DNA of 64,000 nucleotides. Source: Novipirellula galeiformis. GTDB lineage: Bacteria > Planctomycetota > Planctomycetia > Pirellulales > Pirellulaceae. Every line of letters begins with the position of its first letter. Position 1 is the first letter of the stretch. Of the stretch, positions 61,701-64,000 are shown in pieces. A program made the translations under genes and the position numbers. The DNA lies in contig NZ_SJPT01000007.1 of NCBI RefSeq assembly GCF_007860095.1, positions 186,001 through 250,000 of the forward strand, in the 5' to 3' direction. Below the pieces are notes generated by a model. That model was not told where the DNA came from. It saw only the letters and a program-made list of their open reading frames with translations, and did not search any database.

Positions 61701-63296
61701 CCCCTCGATCGCATCGACCGCCCCATCTTGCCGGTAGATTCGACGTGCCTGGTCCAAAATCCACTTCACCCGACCATCGGAAAGCACCAAGCGATATTCA
61801 CACTGAAGGGGCTGGCGGCTCTTTGCCTCTCGTTCATGACAAGCGACGACATCGGCATGAAATGCGATGACATTGGAGCGATCATCGGGATGCACGAGTT
61901 CCAGATAGGTTTGTCGCATGTTTGTTAGCGCCGCAGGTTCGACACCGAGTAGCTCCTTGCAGCCGTCGCTAACGAATTCCGTCGTCCAATGGGCATCGTC
62001 GCGACAGCGGTAAGCCATGCCTTGCAGATTCGCCAGCAGATCGCGATGACGCCGCTCGCTTTGGGCAAGCTCGTGGGTCCGTTTCTCAACACGGCATTCC
62101 AGGTCGGCATTGAGCTGCTGGAGTTCTCGCTCAAAATCACGTTCATTCGAGACATCATGGAAGACAAGCACGACGCCAATGATGCTACCCTCTTCGTCCC
62201 AAATCGGAGCCGCACTGTCGGCGATCGCCCATTCGGTGCCATCGCGTGAGATCAGCGCCGTGTGATTGGCCAGCCCATGAATGGTTCCGGTCGCCAGCAC
62301 ATCATCGACGGGGATGAGCGCCGGCTCGCGCGTGTCTTCATGAATAATCTGAAAGACTTGGTCAATGGGACGCCCGATGGCTTCGGCACGCGTCCAACCG
62401 GTCATGCGTTGGGCGATGGGATTGATCCGAGTGATACGTCGGTTGGCATCCGTGGCGATCACCCCGTCGCCAATCGAGTTCAGGGTGATTTCAAGATTTT
62501 GTCGGCTCTCTAGGAGAGCATCGACCGTCTGTTTGAGTTGCGTAATGTCACGTGCACTGGCGAACAGCGTCCCATCCGGCTGCGGGATCGAAGTCCATTC
62601 CAACCAACGATAAGTACCGTCTTTGCATTGATACCGATTTTCGAAGTTCAGCGTGGGTTGCCCGCTGCCCAACTTCTCGACTTCGCGCATCGTCGCGGCT
62701 TGGTCATCGGGATGAATAAAATCGAAAAACGGTCGGGACAAAAGTTCCTCAGGGGTCCACCCTAGCGTCCGGCTGAACGCAGGATTGACTCGTTTGAAGA
62801 CGCCGCTCGTGCTCGCGATGCCGAGCATGTCGTGGGTGAGTTTAAAGAACTGGTCGCGTTCTTCCTCCGCCTGAAAACGGTCGGTCAGATCATGAGTGGT
62901 GCCCAAATAGCCGGTAATCGCACCGTCGGCATCGCGGATGGTGGAAACGGCGAGTTGCACCGACAAGCGATTGCCGTTTTTGCAAATGTAGGTCCACTCT
63001 CCTTTTTCATTCCGCTGGTCGCGGACTTTGGCCACCAAAACCTCGATGCCAGGCGATACCGTGCGGCCGAGTTCGCTGGACAAGGCGACCGCGCGGGCGG
63101 CAATTTCTTCGGCATCGTGCCATAACAGCGGTGTTTCGATCCCCACCACGTCGGCCGCGGACCAGCCGATCAATTGCTCCGCAGCAGGATTAAAACTGCG
63201 AACGATGCCGTGTAAATCGATAGCGAAAAACACCGTGCCCGCATCGTTCAAAACGGTTTGCAGTTCCGCAGACAGCGGGGAATCATTGGGTGGCAT
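58770..63296 (-). CDS. Hybrid histidine kinase, six PAS domains plus GAF
   Basis: A 1508-residue soluble sensor with no membrane helix. PAS domains lie near 1-125, 145-265, 265-390, 415-535, 545-665 and 840-955; a GAF domain near 675-830 (RGSAFYEAVVLQLANLLDCE). The kinase core follows: HisKA near 1010-1075 with SIVSHELRTPLNGIFG (phosphate-accepting His) and the ATPase near 1115-1235 (NLIGNAVKFT; GTGLGLSICKQLVELMGGEI). Two receiver domains end the protein: a degenerate one near 1245-1365 and a typical one near 1390-1508 with LVAEDNRINQ, VLMDCQMPSMDG (Asp) and ALTANALKED. No HPt or regulator gene is beside it. The signal is unknown. Confidence 0.93.
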   Translation of the reverse strand: MPPNDSPLSAELQTVLNDAGTVFFAIDLHGIVRSFNPAAEQLIGWSAADVVGIETPLLWHDAEEIAARAVALSSELGRTVSPGIEVLVAKVRDQRNEKGEWTYICKNGNRLSVQLAVSTIRDADGAITGYLGTTHDLTDRFQAEEERDQFFKLTHDMLGIASTSGVFKRVNPAFSRTLGWTPEELLSRPFFDFIHPDDQAATMREVEKLGSGQPTLNFENRYQCKDGTYRWLEWTSIPQPDGTLFASARDITQLKQTVDALLESRQNLEITLNSIGDGVIATDANRRITRINPIAQRMTGWTRAEAIGRPIDQVFQIIHEDTREPALIPVDDVLATGTIHGLANHTALISRDGTEWAIADSAAPIWDEEGSIIGVVLVFHDVSNERDFERELQQLNADLECRVEKRTHELAQSERRHRDLLANLQGMAYRCRDDAHWTTEFVSDGCKELLGVEPAALTNMRQTYLELVHPDDRSNVIAFHADVVACHEREAKSRQPLQCEYRLVLSDGRVKWILDQARRIYRQDGAVDAIEGFGTDITELRQTQKELATTHAMYESLGRVSPVGIVLYDADGKCVDVNQRWCEVSGIPLDEARGDGWHAAIHPEDREQVVRDWGEVTRDGNSLRSEYRLRRPSGETVWVISQGVALHDSDGNVTGYIRVNTDVTEHKQTEQALRLLSTSIAKLRGSAFYEAVVLQLANLLDCEMAFIACPDPKEPGNFVTLAISKEGELQANFSYPIAGTPCGEVGDRNRCVIPSGAREAYPDDELLVDHEIEAYVGVPFINAQGQQIGNVGVMSRRALTNPGNVEAITQLFGLAVAAEMERMAVEQRFSDLFEFAPDAVVITNQEGIIVEANRQVETMFGWTCTELVGQPVEVLMPPELRAGHPHLRMGYIESASASLMGSERGDLFGARKDGTVFPVEISLGPMKTSDGPLVAASVRDVSERQRIVGELRTIANELQQANLIIEKDRGVLADRVAERTADLLTANAELVRASQAKSDFLSIVSHELRTPLNGIFGMNELLLKTELNEQQQRYVTACSSSAKVLTQLVNDILDLSKIEAGKLEIDPCECDLEAFVYDVAEVMSHTVQSKGLAMHCRVSPNACVSGLCDDTRLRQILVNLIGNAVKFTSAGSVTIRLERVAATDEATRLRFEVSDTGVGIPSDRLDRLFKVFSQVDNSTTRQFGGTGLGLSICKQLVELMGGEIGVESQEGVGTTFWFEFDLETTPRVAFQDHGRRLLTGTRILVIAEQDRVRDQLAEALQSWHCGFEHVSSLREALVIARDAEAAKTPFQVVLVDCSVIAESESVALQELSMFPGLHRIGFNFSPHPFSREQLRRLGVRHWLNEPIRPSDLFDRLVSVFSETESPNAPQQDHVTPSPQPMPALSGHVLVAEDNRINQLYVINLLKHFGCTSDLAANGEKALAAVIQKRYDLVLMDCQMPSMDGFSATREIRAREKNGDLAGRVPIVALTANALKEDRQRCLEAGMDDYLSKPIEPETLRETLEKFLG

Positions 63297-63576
63297 TGCT
63301 CAGCATCTCCATAATGTTTTCAGTCAATCCTGGATCAACGCGGAATCAAAAGGACTTCCGCTAATGCGACTGCCATCGCCACAGTCCGCGATGGTTGGAA
63401 CTTGCGGTGCAGATTCCTGAACCAAGCGACAAAACAGAACCGAGCAGTAGAATTGGAATTAAAACAGTTATCGAGGATGGCGCCCACTACTTTGGAACCA
63501 ATGGGATGGTTTTTGTAGGGGTGTTGGGGGGGGGGGGTGCCAGGCAATGTTCGCAACGCGTGTGTCACGCGAATCG
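63297..63576. other. Intergenic region with 12-base G-run
   Basis: About 280 bases between the kinase gene and the dienelactone hydrolase end. A homopolymer of 12 G lies at 63526-63537, following GGGTGTTGGG. No gene or known RNA is seen. Confidence 0.5.
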
Positions 63577-64000
63577 CTACTTTAAGCGACTGGTGAATTG
63601 TTGGCACATCATGCCATTGAGCAGATTTGCCAGCGCGGGGTCATAGCGATGCCCCTCGTCACGCATGAACGCGTGTTCGCCGTTGAATTCATGCCAAGTG
63701 AATTGGGTCCCCGCGGCGGTCATGGCGTCGTAGATCAAACGCCGCCCCTCATTGGGGACGTGAGGATCTTGGCGTCCCCAAATCATCATCATCTCGCCCT
63801 GAATCTCGGGGATCCGATCCAAGGAATCGTCGCACATTCCTTTGCCCAGGCTGCGTTTATGAATATCGGTCGCGTAGAAGCAAACGCCGGTCTCGACCTC
63901 CGCATTCATTGCGGCGCGAAAGGCAAGATGTCCGCCGAGACAAATTCCGACCGAGCCGATGCGACCGGTACACTGTGGTTCGTTGCCAAAAAAATCAATG
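63577..64000 (-). CDS. Dienelactone hydrolase family protein, partial
   Basis: The frame is open through the right window edge, so the 5' end is missing. The part present is an alpha/beta hydrolase C-terminal half: IGSVGICLGGHLAFRAAMNA carries the Cys nucleophile elbow (G-x-C-x-G-G) typical of dienelactone hydrolases, MMMIWGRQDPHVPNEGRRLI holds the acid Asp and HEFNGEHAFMRDEGHRYD holds the catalytic His. Such enzymes open lactones or act as small esterases. Everything downstream of the true start lies outside the window, so length and operon context are not known. Confidence 0.88.
   Translation of the reverse strand, partial: IDFFGNEPQCTGRIGSVGICLGGHLAFRAAMNAEVETGVCFYATDIHKRSLGKGMCDDSLDRIPEIQGEMMMIWGRQDPHVPNEGRRLIYDAMTAAGTQFTWHEFNGEHAFMRDEGHRYDPALANLLNGMMCQQFTSRLK

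Overview
The window is high-GC bacterial chromosome and almost certainly comes from a planctomycete of the Rhodopirellula/Pirellulaceae type. The evidence is the combination of protein families: DUF1501 and DUF1549/DUF1553 (PSCyt) proteins, a Gfo/Idh/MocA oxidoreductase with a Tat signal, a secreted sulfatase, a formaldehyde-activating enzyme of the tetrahydromethanopterin C1 pathway, and PEP-CTERM proteins. Most genes are single or in short runs, spacers are long, and short tandem or palindromic repeats are common. No phage, conjugative element, transposase or CRISPR array is visible.

Layout. 0.2-2.2 kb: divergent fae and an ATP-grasp gene (C1 / methanopterin chemistry). 2.6-12.7 kb: a same-strand run of MocA oxidoreductase, DUF1501 protein, DUF1549/1553 cytochrome-like protein, cytochrome/WD40 protein and sulfatase, a typical planctomycete set for secreted degradation of substituted organic matter. 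12.7-18.8 kb: repeats, a DUF6933 protein, serB, divergent xylA and xylR-like regulator, and a PAP2 phosphatase. 18.8-31 kb: tRNA-Pro, DJ-1/PfpI protein, secreted cyclophilin, lipoprotein, Maf, DUF1573 protein, a zinc-ribbon membrane protein, an M32 carboxypeptidase and an AI-2E family membrane protein. 31-39 kb: an envelope cluster (flippase-like membrane protein, GT2 glycosyltransferase, GT-C-like membrane protein, a giant AsmA-like protein and a small acidic protein). 39.5-47.7 kb: lactate permease, KAS III-like ketosynthase, a class I glutamine-amidotransferase homologue that has lost its catalytic cysteine, a candidate 32-codon gene with its own terminator, an AEC transporter, two TatA/B proteins, tRNA-Val and a TRIC/UPF0126 protein.

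47.7-57.3 kb is the most unusual stretch: fourteen exact-length 32-bp tandem repeats, an MscS channel with a duplicated N-terminal domain, a broken arylsulfatase gene, a PEP-CTERM-associated FemAB-like protein, two PEP-CTERM proteins, a small secreted protein, and a mosaic of at least four repeat families, two of which flank one PEP-CTERM gene as direct repeats. 57.3-64 kb: a dGTPase, a 1508-residue hybrid histidine kinase and the 3' part of a dienelactone hydrolase gene that runs off the right edge.

The best candidates for something not yet described are the cysteine-less glutaminase-like protein (43.0 kb), the repeat-flanked PEP-CTERM cassette (54.8-56.3 kb), the 32-bp array (47.7 kb), the 131-138 bp palindromic element (22.8 and 29.0 kb) and the small terminator-linked gene (44.1 kb). 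All functional statements are from reading the sequence and family knowledge; no database search was run.
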